DNA of 64,000 nucleotides from Lachnospiraceae bacterium (GTDB lineage: Bacteria; Bacillota; Clostridia; Lachnospirales; Lachnospiraceae): positions 180,020 through 244,019 of the forward strand of contig JAEERY010000020.1 in NCBI GenBank assembly GCA_016286035.1, read 5' to 3'. The position numbers and the translations under genes are program-made. Under the pieces are notes generated by a model. The model saw only the letters and a list, made by a program, of their open reading frames with translations, was not told where the DNA came from and made no database searches. Position 1 is the first letter of the stretch. The number at the start of each line of letters is the position of its first letter. This document shows positions 26,811 through 36,191 of this stretch, piece after piece.

Positions 26811-27817
26811 TAAAATACTCCATCATAATACCGGTCTACAATATAGAGGATTACGTTGAAAAAACAATGGACTCTCTGATAAATGTACCGGATAACACAG
26901 AGATCATAATAATAAATGACGGTTCCACTGATAACACCTGGAAGAATGTCGAAAGCTATGTGGCCGGTCATGATCTTAGAGACATTCAGTTGCTCACGCA
27001 GCCGAATGCCGGAGTCAGTGTTGCCAGAAACACGGGGATAGAAGCTGCTAAAGGAGAGTATCTTATATTTGTGGACGGTGATGATATCTGTAAAGAAGGT
27101 TTTATAGATATTATTGATCGTGCAACAGGATGCGAACCGGATATGATCGTATGGAGATTCTGTACTGATTATGGAACGCGAACCAAGGAATCACAGGAAA
27201 GATTTGATAAAGATATATATTCTGCAAGAGAATTTGCGACATCTTTACTTAAGGGTATAAACAGGATCCGTATAGGATCGTTTGCTGTAAAGAAGCATCT
27301 TATAGAAGAGGCTGGCATACGATTTACGGAAGGCTGCGCCATATGTGAAGATGTAGAGTTTATGTATAAAGCGGTTTTATCTTCTGAATCGATAGCAGCG
27401 GTTAATGACATATGTTATACATATGTGAAACGTGAAGGATCTGCCATGAATACTGGGGATATGCGTTTCTTTCAGGCTCCGATCGCAATACAGAGGATAT
27501 TTGGATTCGCTGATATGTACTGTTCGGATATCATGGACGAGTATATAGAGGACAGCTTGAAATACGGACTGTATATCACACATTGCATGTACAGTTTTGA
27601 TTCCTGCTTAAGATATGTAAAAAACAGCGCCGATAGAAGAAATTTCTTAAGGCGCTACTTTGATGAATACGGAAATATTGAAGATTATATAAAAAGAGCA
27701 GAAAAAAAGATGAAATATAAGCCAGAGATATTTTCGGCAAGAAGACTCGGGATTTTCCTGTTTAGCAGGAGAATATATGCAGTATATATATATTGGATGA
27801 ATAAGAGAGCAGCTTAG
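26807..27817 (+). CDS. Glycosyltransferase family 2
   Basis: 336 residues. YSIIIPVYNIEDYVEKTMDSL, IIINDGSTDNTW, NAGVSVARNTGIEAAKGEYLIFVDGDD (metal-binding DGDD) and CAICEDVEFMYKA (catalytic acid region) are the classical GT2 series of capsule enzymes. It starts with an ATGA overlap with the GT4 gene before it, so both are coupled and may act in succession on the same repeat unit. Confidence 0.9.
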   Translation: MIKYSIIIPVYNIEDYVEKTMDSLINVPDNTEIIIINDGSTDNTWKNVESYVAGHDLRDIQLLTQPNAGVSVARNTGIEAAKGEYLIFVDGDDICKEGFIDIIDRATGCEPDMIVWRFCTDYGTRTKESQERFDKDIYSAREFATSLLKGINRIRIGSFAVKKHLIEEAGIRFTEGCAICEDVEFMYKAVLSSESIAAVNDICYTYVKREGSAMNTGDMRFFQAPIAIQRIFGFADMYCSDIMDEYIEDSLKYGLYITHCMYSFDSCLRYVKNSADRRNFLRRYFDEYGNIEDYIKRAEKKMKYKPEIFSARRLGIFLFSRRIYAVYIYWMNKRAA

Positions 27818-27830
27818 CAGAAGGGGAAAT

Positions 27831-28751
27831 ATGTCAGATTCAAATATACACGGTGTTGTGATAACCGGACCGACAGGTGCCATAGGCATTGCATTAATAA
27901 AGAAGTGCATCGAGAATGATATTGATGTTTTGGCTATATGCCACAGGGGATCAAAACGTATAAAGAGTATTCCTGCTGATGATCATGTTTTAATAGTGGA
28001 AGCAAGCCTGGATGAATATGATGATCTTTATAATGATTCTGTGACCGATAAAGGTAAATACGAAGTTTTTATTCATCTGGCATGGAACGGGACATTTGGG
28101 GACTCAAGAAATAACATGCTGTTGCAGTCCGACAATATAAAATATGCTTTAAGTGCAGTAGAACTGGCAGGCAGGCTTGGCTGCAAGGCGTTTATAGGAG
28201 CTGGATCACAGGCGGAATACGGACGTGTAGATAAGCCGCTGAGACCTGATACGCCGGTCTTTCCGGAAAATGGCTATGGCATGGCAAAACTGGCAGCAGG
28301 TCAGATGACAAGGATAAGATGCGAGCAGCTTGGGATCAAACATATATGGACCAGGATATTAAGCGTATATGGTCCGTATGACGGTGAATATACAATGGTG
28401 ATGTCAACGCTTAAGAAGATGTTAAACGGTGAAGAGACGCACTTTACAGCCGGTGAACAGATCTGGGATTATCTTTACAGTGAAGATGCCGCAGATATGA
28501 TGCTATATTTGGCAGAATCAGCCAAACATGGTACAATATGTTGTGTTGGAAGCGGCGAAGCCAGACCGCTTAAGGATTACATCACAGACATGTATGAGGC
28601 GACTGGATGCAAAGCTCGTCTTGGTATCGGAGACATACCTTACAATGATAAGCAGGTCATGTGTCTGTGTGTTGATAAAGAATGTGTTCTGCAGGGAAAG
28701 AAGACAGAGTTTTCTGAGGGTATAAGGAATTGTATAAGGTATCTGTCGTAG
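27831..28751 (+). CDS. NAD(P)-dependent sugar reductase/epimerase (extended SDR), copy 1
   Basis: 306 residues. GVVITGPTGAIGIAL is the nucleotide-binding motif, IHLAWNG replaces the usual H-A-A sequence, and GYGMAK supplies the Tyr-x3-Lys pair. The short length and the HLAW motif fit 4-ketohexose reductases such as CDP-abequose/paratose synthases, which act on CDP-linked sugars. With rfbF at the left end this is attractive but unproven. A paralogue sits at 57283-58197 (both end ...RPLKEY-type...GIG.IP). Strong RBS AAGGGG before ATG 27831. The next gene starts inside its 3' end. Confidence 0.8.
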   Translation: MSDSNIHGVVITGPTGAIGIALIKKCIENDIDVLAICHRGSKRIKSIPADDHVLIVEASLDEYDDLYNDSVTDKGKYEVFIHLAWNGTFGDSRNNMLLQSDNIKYALSAVELAGRLGCKAFIGAGSQAEYGRVDKPLRPDTPVFPENGYGMAKLAAGQMTRIRCEQLGIKHIWTRILSVYGPYDGEYTMVMSTLKKMLNGEETHFTAGEQIWDYLYSEDAADMMLYLAESAKHGTICCVGSGEARPLKDYITDMYEATGCKARLGIGDIPYNDKQVMCLCVDKECVLQGKKTEFSEGIRNCIRYLS

Positions 28752-29692
28752 TACCAATCTATAACGTTGAACAGTATGTCGGTAAATGTGTAGACAGCAT
28801 ACTTGGTCAGACATATAAGGATTATGAATTAATACTTGTTGATGATGGATCTTTAGATGGATCAGGTAAGATTGCCGATGAATATGCGTTATCTGATGAC
28901 AGGATAACAGCATATCATAAAGAAAACGGTGGATTATCTGATGCAAGAAATTACGGATTGGACAGAGCTAGAGGAGAGTATATCTGCTTTATAGATTCGG
29001 ATGACTGGATCGAGGATAATTATCTTTATGAGTTGGTAAGGCTGATGGATGAATATCAGGCTGATGTTGTTATATGTGATTACAAATCCAACAGCGGAGA
29101 GGGTGTAATATCTCAGCCGGATAAAGAAGAAATTACACAAGAGAGCGGAATTGAGGCTATAGATAACATATGGGGAAGTCGCTATTCCGAATATGTCGTT
29201 GCCTGGAATAAAATGTACAGACGTACGGTGTTTAATGATATAAGATACACTGTCGGCATGATCCATGAGGATGAGGCGATATGTGCAGATATATATTGCC
29301 ATGCATCAAAAGTGGTAAGAACAAACAAGATTCTCTACAATTATCGCGTCAATAATTCGACCAGCATAATGACGACGGGTTACAGCTTGAAAAGACTGGA
29401 TATATTAAAGGCAATAGAGATCCGAATGGATATACTCAAAAACCGTGGTCTTCAGAAATACTATGAGAAAGACAGCTTTAAGTATCTGTACAAGATAATA
29501 CTAAATGAGCTGGAAGTAAAAAAACTGGACGGAGACAATACTCAGATAATTAAGGAACTCAAGCGGAAATATTGGAATAAGTATCGAGAATCATTAAGCT
29601 TTGACTGGAGTATAAAGCGAAAGATAGCCATGCTTTTCTTTGGGATAATTCCCAAAGCATATTTATTAAGATATAAAAGGAACAGCAAATAA
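28730..29692 (+). CDS. Glycosyltransferase family 2
   Basis: 320 residues. YKVSVVVPIYNVEQYVGKCVDSIL, VDDGSLDGSGKIADEYA, NGGLSDARNYGLDRARGEYICFIDSDDW and GMIHEDEAICADIY give the standard GT2 core with the SDD metal site. It begins with TTG 28730, preceded by AAGGA at 28724-28728, and overlaps the reductase gene by 22 bases. The ABC exporter starts immediately after its stop. Confidence 0.88.
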   Translation: MYKVSVVVPIYNVEQYVGKCVDSILGQTYKDYELILVDDGSLDGSGKIADEYALSDDRITAYHKENGGLSDARNYGLDRARGEYICFIDSDDWIEDNYLYELVRLMDEYQADVVICDYKSNSGEGVISQPDKEEITQESGIEAIDNIWGSRYSEYVVAWNKMYRRTVFNDIRYTVGMIHEDEAICADIYCHASKVVRTNKILYNYRVNNSTSIMTTGYSLKRLDILKAIEIRMDILKNRGLQKYYEKDSFKYLYKIILNELEVKKLDGDNTQIIKELKRKYWNKYRESLSFDWSIKRKIAMLFFGIIPKAYLLRYKRNSK

Positions 29693-31438
29693 GTGTTTAA
29701 AAGATATAAAGAATCAGTTAAAAAGATATTTTATGTATTTGATAAGAAGCAGAAGAGAAGCATTTTTTTTCTGCTTGTTGTCATAGTAATCGGTGCATTG
29801 TTTGAACTTTTGGGTGTAACGGCCGTTTTGCCGTTCATTACCATGGCATTGTCACCAAATACATTAAATAAGAATGAGAGTCTCAGGGCTTTATATAATT
29901 TTCTTCATATGAGCAGCCCGACGATATTTCTTGCGGTTCTTGCTGGGATACTTATAGGTATATATTTGATTAAAAACATATATCTTGTATATATGAGCCA
30001 TTCAATCTATAAATTTACCTACAGTAACCAGAGAAAACTGGCAGACAGATTACTGAAATGCTACCTGGAACAGCCGTATTCGTTCTTCTTAAACCAGAAC
30101 AGTGCGGTTCTGATCCAGAATATAGGAACCGATGTTGTTCAGTTTTATGAGATCATACTTTGTTCAATGCAGCTTATAGTTGAAGTGATAGTGTGCTGCC
30201 TTTTGACAGGATATCTGTTTATAACCGACAAATCTATCAGTATAGGTGTTGTTGTGATACTGATAATGTTCTTCCTGCTTTTCTTTAAAGTCATTAAGAA
30301 GAAGATCAAGCTTCAGGGCGAGATCGTAAGGAAAAACAGACAGGGACAGACCAAATGGCTAATGCAGTCGTTTGGAGGCATCAAGGAGACAAAGATTGCT
30401 CAGAAGGAAGATTATTTCCTCGGACGATTTGATGCTGAGTATGAATCTTTTGCCAAGAATCATTGCTCATATCAGACACTTGCATATCTTCCAAAACCAG
30501 CGATGGAGACTGTTGTAATAGGGGCACTTTTATTTGTGGTAATGATCAAACTCCTGAGAGGTGTTGATAGTGTATACTTTGTCAGTACCATGTCTGTGTT
30601 TGCTGTTGCTGCATACAGACTGTTGCCTTCATTTAACAGGATTAGTGGTTATCTTAGCAGGATAATGTTTGATAAGGCAAGTATTGATGCAGTTTATAAC
30701 GATCTTAAACTTGTCGAGCAATTAGAAGAAAAGAGAAAGAGTATTAAGGAAGAAGGAAAACTGACATTTAACAAAGAGGTTACCGTAAACGATATCTCTT
30801 ACAGATATCCGAACACGGAAAATGATGTATTGTCTAAAGTCAGCTTAAGCATTCCGAAGAACAAATCTGTTGCATTTGTAGGACCTTCAGGAGCGGGAAA
30901 GACAACTCTTGCTGATATCATATTGGGAATACTTTATCAGCAGAGTGGAAGCATAGAGGTTGATGGTGTGTCTGTTCCCGAAGATTCTGTAGAATGGAAA
31001 AAGAAACTGGGATACATCCCTCAGGTTATATTCCTTATCGATGATACCATAAGAAACAATATCGCTTACGGTATCGGTAAAGATGATATAGATGAGAAAC
31101 GAATAGATGAAGTGATTGAAGAAGCTCAGCTAAAGGACTTCATAGATACTCTTCCGGAGGGATTGGATACTGTTATCGGTGAGCGTGGAGTCAGATTATC
31201 CGGCGGACAAAGACAGAGGATAGGAATAGCAAGAGCCTTATATAACGATCCTGAAATATTAGTACTTGACGAGGCAACATCTGCTCTTGATACTGAGACC
31301 GAAACAGCCGTGATGGAAGCAATAGACAGCCTGAGCGGTAAAAAGACCTTAATCATAATAGCTCACAGACTCAGCACAATTGAAAATTGTGACATAGTAT
31401 ATGAAGTTAAGGACGGAAATGTCACCAGGCAGAGATAG
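29693..31438 (+). CDS. PglK/MsbA-like ABC exporter, copy 2
   Basis: 581 residues, exporter membrane domain plus ATPase. Walker A GPSGAGKTT near residue 397, LSGGQRQRIGIARAL signature, ILVLDEATSALD Walker B, IIAHRLSTIENCD. It is closely related to copy 1, including the ending (HRL.TIENCDI.YEVKDG), suggesting duplication or cassette stacking. GTG 29693 directly follows the TAA of the GT2 gene, which points to coupling. It is a candidate flippase for a second lipid-linked glycan, or a redundant one. Confidence 0.9.
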   Translation: MFKRYKESVKKIFYVFDKKQKRSIFFLLVVIVIGALFELLGVTAVLPFITMALSPNTLNKNESLRALYNFLHMSSPTIFLAVLAGILIGIYLIKNIYLVYMSHSIYKFTYSNQRKLADRLLKCYLEQPYSFFLNQNSAVLIQNIGTDVVQFYEIILCSMQLIVEVIVCCLLTGYLFITDKSISIGVVVILIMFFLLFFKVIKKKIKLQGEIVRKNRQGQTKWLMQSFGGIKETKIAQKEDYFLGRFDAEYESFAKNHCSYQTLAYLPKPAMETVVIGALLFVVMIKLLRGVDSVYFVSTMSVFAVAAYRLLPSFNRISGYLSRIMFDKASIDAVYNDLKLVEQLEEKRKSIKEEGKLTFNKEVTVNDISYRYPNTENDVLSKVSLSIPKNKSVAFVGPSGAGKTTLADIILGILYQQSGSIEVDGVSVPEDSVEWKKKLGYIPQVIFLIDDTIRNNIAYGIGKDDIDEKRIDEVIEEAQLKDFIDTLPEGLDTVIGERGVRLSGGQRQRIGIARALYNDPEILVLDEATSALDTETETAVMEAIDSLSGKKTLIIIAHRLSTIENCDIVYEVKDGNVTRQR

Positions 31439-31444
31439 GTTTAT

Positions 31445-32950
31445 ATGATGAAGAAACTGAAGAAACCGGATATAAAAAAGCATATAGCAGGAATTAAAGC
31501 TGATTTGATAATAGACAGGTTCAATTCCATTGAATGGATAGTGCTGGCGTGCATTCTTTTTTTGGTACTCGTTACATTATTCTATGGTGACAACCTTGGT
31601 ATGTTTTTAACATATTATTGGAACAATGAGTCTTTTTTTACTACCGGTGACATAGGTTTTCTTGGAAATAACAGATTACCTTATGGTATAGTTCAGCAAT
31701 GGTTCTGTGTTCTTTGGACTCTGCCTGTTAATCTGGTGAGCAGATTTGTGGATTTTGAGATCGCAAATGTGGTTACCGTGATATGGTTTAAACTGAGCAT
31801 GGTCTTTGTGTTCACGCTATGCATGTCTGAAATGATTAAAGTCGGGAAACAGTTGGAGATCACGGAAGAACGTATAAAGTGGATGATACTGCTGTTTTGT
31901 TCAACCATACTAGTCGCTCTTCCGGTATTTCATATAGCACAATCAGATATTCTCTATACATATATCAGTCTGTTGGGAATTAGGAGTTTTCTGGAAAAAG
32001 ATACCAAAAAGTTCATATTGTTTTTTGCAATGGCAGTATCATGTAAGGCGATAGCTGTTTTGGTATTCATTCCTTTAGTTTTATTACGAGAGAAAAGAAT
32101 ACTGTATATATTAAGAGATTCTGTATTGGGAGCATCTGTGTTTGTACTGGAACGTGTATGGTATAGGATTGTCGATAAGCTGAACATACTGTTGACCGGG
32201 AATCATATGATGGAGTCCTTAACTGTAACACGTGTTGTGGATGGTAATGAAGTTGCTGTTGAAAGATCTATGGATCAGGTCAATATCGACTTCTTTTCGC
32301 ATTTTTATCATAAGGTTCTGTATTTTGAATTTCCTGCTATTAGAAAAGGATACACAGCGGCAGTATTAGTGGTATTGCTTGTTTTGCTTTATATATGGTG
32401 CTACGTCCAGAAAAAGGATAGCATTGATTGGAAACACAATTGTATATATGCGGTTGCGGTGGCTTGGCTCATATTCTTTATAAACGCATCACCATCACCG
32501 TATTGGATCGTTACAATGTTTCCTACATGGTTCTTATTGATGTTTATGCAACCTGAACGATTAAAGACAAATCTTTTGCTGGAAAATGCATTTACACTTA
32601 CCATGTTTCTTGTATATGTTGTCAACACGGACTGGGTGTATGGCGGACCGGGGAATCTTGATTATCTTCTTTTAAAGGGACTCCTTAAGGAAGGACATGA
32701 TTCTGTAAACGGACCTTATGTTGCAAGATATCTTAATAACCTTGGAATAGAAAGCGTTATGAATGTGATAACAGCAATATGTTTGGCTGTATCTATAGGA
32801 TTGATGGTTATAAATCATCGCAAAGTAACTGTTAGTGACGAGATGACAGCAGACGATGAAAGAAAGATCATGCACGGTTTTTCTGTATGGCAGATATCTG
32901 TTCTTGCAATATGGTATGTGATAAATGTTTGGGTAGTACAGAGATGGTGA
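31445..32950 (+). CDS. Polytopic membrane protein, possibly GT-C type
   Basis: 501 residues with about ten hydrophobic helices and a final tail VLAIWYVINVWVVQRW. The first loop reads TYYWNNESFFTTGDIGFLGNNRLPYG; a middle segment AQSDILYTYISLLGIRSFLEKDTKKFILFFAMAVSCKAIAV resembles the DUF2029/GT87 class of membrane mannosyltransferases. This is a weak resemblance. It lies between an ABC exporter and a GT2, so a role in extracytoplasmic glycosylation is plausible. ATG 31445 and 31448 are both usable. Confidence 0.65.
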   Translation: MMKKLKKPDIKKHIAGIKADLIIDRFNSIEWIVLACILFLVLVTLFYGDNLGMFLTYYWNNESFFTTGDIGFLGNNRLPYGIVQQWFCVLWTLPVNLVSRFVDFEIANVVTVIWFKLSMVFVFTLCMSEMIKVGKQLEITEERIKWMILLFCSTILVALPVFHIAQSDILYTYISLLGIRSFLEKDTKKFILFFAMAVSCKAIAVLVFIPLVLLREKRILYILRDSVLGASVFVLERVWYRIVDKLNILLTGNHMMESLTVTRVVDGNEVAVERSMDQVNIDFFSHFYHKVLYFEFPAIRKGYTAAVLVVLLVLLYIWCYVQKKDSIDWKHNCIYAVAVAWLIFFINASPSPYWIVTMFPTWFLLMFMQPERLKTNLLLENAFTLTMFLVYVVNTDWVYGGPGNLDYLLLKGLLKEGHDSVNGPYVARYLNNLGIESVMNVITAICLAVSIGLMVINHRKVTVSDEMTADDERKIMHGFSVWQISVLAIWYVINVWVVQRW

Positions 32951-32951
32951 T

Positions 32952-33722
32952 ATGGAAAATATGAAAGTAAGTATAATCACTGTTTGTTATAACAGTGAGA
33001 AAACTATACGCAGAACCATAGAAAGTGTCCTTTATCAGACATATAATAATATTGAGTATATCATAGTAGACGGTGCTTCAAAAGACGGGACGATAAACAT
33101 AGTCAATGAATACAAAGAAGCTTTTAAAGAACGATTGATCGTAGTGTCTGAACCGGATGACGGAATATACTATGCCATGAATAAGGGCATAAGATTATCA
33201 ACAGGTAAGTTGATAGGAATCATAAACAGCGATGACTGGTATGAAGAGGATGCCATAGAAAAGATAGTCAGGAACTATAATGAAAGACATGTGAGTAAAT
33301 ATGAAGTTTACTATGGTATGACTGGTATCATAAAAAATGGTAATCTGTTAACTATATCAAAATCATCACATGAAAAACTTGAAGAAGATATGATATCGCA
33401 TCCATCATGTTTTATCACTAAAGAAACGTATGAGAAGTATGGAGCATATGATATAAGATATCCTTGTGTTGCAGATTATGATCTTATGCTCAGATATAAG
33501 AGAAATGATACTGTCAGGTTCATACCTGTAGAGGAACACATTGCTAATTTTACTGTTGGTGGGATGAGCAGTACAGGCAAAGCATATATCGATCTTTTGA
33601 AACTTAGAGTTAATTATGGAAAGATAGCAAGAACAGAGGCAAAAAAAGAGATCATTAAAGCTAAAATTGCCATATGGATGGAAAAACATGGCATGAAACC
33701 GATAGAATTCAGAAAGAGATGA
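32952..33722 (+). CDS. Glycosyltransferase family 2 (WcaA-like, short)
   Basis: 256 residues. KVSIITVCYNSEKTIRRTIESVL, YIIVDGASKDGTINIVNEY, EPDDGIYYAMNKGIRLSTGKLIGIINSDDWY and CVADYDLMLRYKR are the markers of the compact WcaA-like GT2 group. A close relative lies at 54402-55166 (same VDGASKD / DDGLYDAMNK / ADYDFLMR pattern). It starts one base after the preceding stop. Confidence 0.88.
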   Translation: MENMKVSIITVCYNSEKTIRRTIESVLYQTYNNIEYIIVDGASKDGTINIVNEYKEAFKERLIVVSEPDDGIYYAMNKGIRLSTGKLIGIINSDDWYEEDAIEKIVRNYNERHVSKYEVYYGMTGIIKNGNLLTISKSSHEKLEEDMISHPSCFITKETYEKYGAYDIRYPCVADYDLMLRYKRNDTVRFIPVEEHIANFTVGGMSSTGKAYIDLLKLRVNYGKIARTEAKKEIIKAKIAIWMEKHGMKPIEFRKR

Positions 33723-33723
33723 T

Positions 33724-34578
33724 ATGAAAAGAGCGCTTGTGACAGGAGGGACGAGAGATGATGTTGCTCCGATTGCGGTTTTTATTAAGAATATAAGAGA
33801 TACCAACAGTCATCTGTTTGATGAGATTGTGGTATACCATGATGGGATAAAGAAAAAGAATCAGGATCTTATTAACTCCATCTTTAAGACCAGATTCATA
33901 GAGTATGACTACAAACCAAAGACTAAAAATGATGAGGTTATTTCATACTTTTCCAGAATGGTTTATTGCAAATATGAGTGCTTTGCCCTTTTAAATGATT
34001 ATGATGAAGTAGTATGGAGCGATTATGATGTTGTCGTTCAGGATAAGTTGGATGATTTTTGTACCATAGAAAATGACAATCTAAATATGCTCAATTGCGG
34101 TGATGGACTAAAAGCCATGTTTTATAAGGACATAACCCACAAAGAGATATTAAACTATGATCTTGATACTGACGGAATAACAACTGCTCTGTTTGCAATA
34201 TCAAATAAACTGAAGCGATATAATGAGATTCACAGATGGTGCTATGATAAAACAACAGAGTGGGGAGATGACCTGTATCTTCCCGAACAATGTATATTTG
34301 CCTTAGCGGTACAGGAATTTCAAATACCAATAAAACACTTTGATTTTAATGAATATGCCTGCTTTCCGACGAAAGCTGGTGGCGGAGAGAAGATACTTCA
34401 TGCTGCAGGACCTGTAAAATTCTGGAACGGAATGAACAATGACACATGGAATAAGAATTATGAAGCATGGTTAAAACTTGGAGGAACACGTTATAGTGAT
34501 TTTAGGAAGAAGTTAAAACGAAAGTATCTTTTCGTTGTCACAAGACTGGCTGGAATAAGACACAAAGAACATGGATGA
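33724..34578 (+). CDS. GT8-like glycosyltransferase
   Basis: 284 residues. RALVTGGTRDDVAPIAVFIKNI opens a GT-A domain, VVWSDYDVVVQDKLDD has the metal-binding D-x-D motif, and KILHAAGPVKFWNG near the C-terminus corresponds to the H-x-G...K region of GT8 enzymes (galactosyl/glucosyl transferases). No membrane segment. One base separates it from the preceding GT2. The family assignment is by motif pattern, and a divergent GT-A family is possible. Confidence 0.7.
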   Translation: MKRALVTGGTRDDVAPIAVFIKNIRDTNSHLFDEIVVYHDGIKKKNQDLINSIFKTRFIEYDYKPKTKNDEVISYFSRMVYCKYECFALLNDYDEVVWSDYDVVVQDKLDDFCTIENDNLNMLNCGDGLKAMFYKDITHKEILNYDLDTDGITTALFAISNKLKRYNEIHRWCYDKTTEWGDDLYLPEQCIFALAVQEFQIPIKHFDFNEYACFPTKAGGGEKILHAAGPVKFWNGMNNDTWNKNYEAWLKLGGTRYSDFRKKLKRKYLFVVTRLAGIRHKEHG

Positions 34579-34584
34579 AAAAGT

Positions 34585-36177
34585 ATGAAGAAGATAGAAT
34601 TACTTGATTGTACCCTTCGTGACGGTGGTTATGTTAATGATTGGGAATTCGGCCATGACAACATAGTGATCCTTTTTGAACGTTTGGTGAGTTCTGAAGT
34701 CGATTATATAGAAATCGGCTTTATGGACGACAGGCGCACTTATGACGTAAATCGAAGTATAGCGCCAGGATCATCAGCAATGAATGAACTCTATGCAGGA
34801 TTGGACAAGAAAAATGCTTTTGTTGTGGGCATGATAGATTATGGTACATGTGACATATCCTTGATCCAGCCACAATCTGAAACTATCATGGATGGCATAA
34901 GAGTCATTTTCAAAAAAGAGAAGATGCATGGTGCGATAGCATATATGAAACAGATTAAAGAGCGCGGATATAAGGTCTTTTGCCAGGCTGTTTCAATCAC
35001 CAGCTATAATGACTCAGAACTTGAAGAATTAATTGGATTGGTGAACGATCTTGATCCTTATGCTTTTTCATTAGTAGATACTTATGGGTTGCTTCATAAA
35101 GAGCAGCTGATGCATTACTATAACTTTGCAAATATTCATCTGAATGAGAATATAAAACTCGGCTACCATGCACATAACAATTTCCAGCTTGCTTTCGCCA
35201 ATTGTGTGGAACTTATAGAATCCTTTGATAATACCAGAGATCTGTTGGTAGATGGAACCTTATATGGCATGGGAAAGAGTGCTGGAAATGCACCGATCGA
35301 ACTTCTTGCGAATTACATGAATACACATCTTGATAGGCATTATCATGTCAATCAGCTTCTCGAAGCTATAGATGTCACCATAATGGATATCTATAAGAGA
35401 ATTCCTTGGGGATACAACATGAAGTTTTTTGTATCAGCTTCCAATGATTGTCATCCAAACTATGTGACGTATCTGATGGATAAAAAGAAACTCTCCATGA
35501 GCTCGATAAATCATATACTAGCAAAACTGGAGGGGGACAAAAAGCTTCTATATGATCAGGACTATATAGAAAGCCTGTATCTTCAGTATCAGAACCGAGA
35601 GTGTGATGATAAAGTCGATTTTGATGCGCTGAAAAAGGAACTTTACGGAAAGCGAATTCTCCTTCTTGGGCCTGGAAAACGGATATATTCAGAAAAAGAC
35701 AGAGTCGATGCATATATACAGGATAATGAGCCTACAATAATTTCCATCAACTTTATTCCTGAAGAATATCCGGTTGAGTATGCTTTTTTGAGTAACTCCA
35801 AAAGATATGTTGCCCAGGCTACAAAGATCAGTCATAAGGATGTAAAGCTTATAGCAACATCTAATGTAACCAAGGCAGAGGGACACTTTGATTATATGTT
35901 CTCTTATAGCAAACTTTTGGATGAAGATGCTCTTATTGCAGATAATCCTATGATCATGTTGATTAGGCTTTTAAAAGATATGAATGTTGAAAGTATTGCT
36001 CTTGCCGGATTTGATGGATATGAGAAGACCGCATTACCTAATTATATCAACGCCAATATGGAGCATACCTTCAGTAAAGAACTAGCAATGGAGATCAATG
36101 AGGATGTTCGTAAGGGCATGAAGAAGCTTGATCTTGGCAATTCAATAGTATATGTTACAAATTCACTGTATGAATAA
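34585..36177 (+). CDS. DRE-TIM metallolyase (HMGL/4-hydroxy-2-oxovalerate-aldolase-like) with extra C-terminal domain
   Basis: 530 residues. The N-terminal half has LLDCTLRDGGYVNDW (the DRE-TIM signature Arg-Asp), YIEIGFMDD, VDTYGLLHKEQL and GYHAHNNFQLAFANC (metal-binding His pair), so it is a (beta/alpha)8 metal-dependent aldolase or claisen-type lyase. From about residue 350 a second Rossmann-like domain follows (RILLLGPGKRIYSEKD, NVESIALAGFDGYE), absent from catabolic aldolases. The gene is followed 14 bases later by a TPP enzyme. Aldolase plus acetolactate-synthase-like pairs recur in surface-polysaccharide loci and probably make an unusual keto acid or branched sugar. The substrate cannot be named. 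Confidence 0.82.
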   Translation: MKKIELLDCTLRDGGYVNDWEFGHDNIVILFERLVSSEVDYIEIGFMDDRRTYDVNRSIAPGSSAMNELYAGLDKKNAFVVGMIDYGTCDISLIQPQSETIMDGIRVIFKKEKMHGAIAYMKQIKERGYKVFCQAVSITSYNDSELEELIGLVNDLDPYAFSLVDTYGLLHKEQLMHYYNFANIHLNENIKLGYHAHNNFQLAFANCVELIESFDNTRDLLVDGTLYGMGKSAGNAPIELLANYMNTHLDRHYHVNQLLEAIDVTIMDIYKRIPWGYNMKFFVSASNDCHPNYVTYLMDKKKLSMSSINHILAKLEGDKKLLYDQDYIESLYLQYQNRECDDKVDFDALKKELYGKRILLLGPGKRIYSEKDRVDAYIQDNEPTIISINFIPEEYPVEYAFLSNSKRYVAQATKISHKDVKLIATSNVTKAEGHFDYMFSYSKLLDEDALIADNPMIMLIRLLKDMNVESIALAGFDGYEKTALPNYINANMEHTFSKELAMEINEDVRKGMKKLDLGNSIVYVTNSLYE

Positions 36178-36191
36178 GACGGAGAATAATT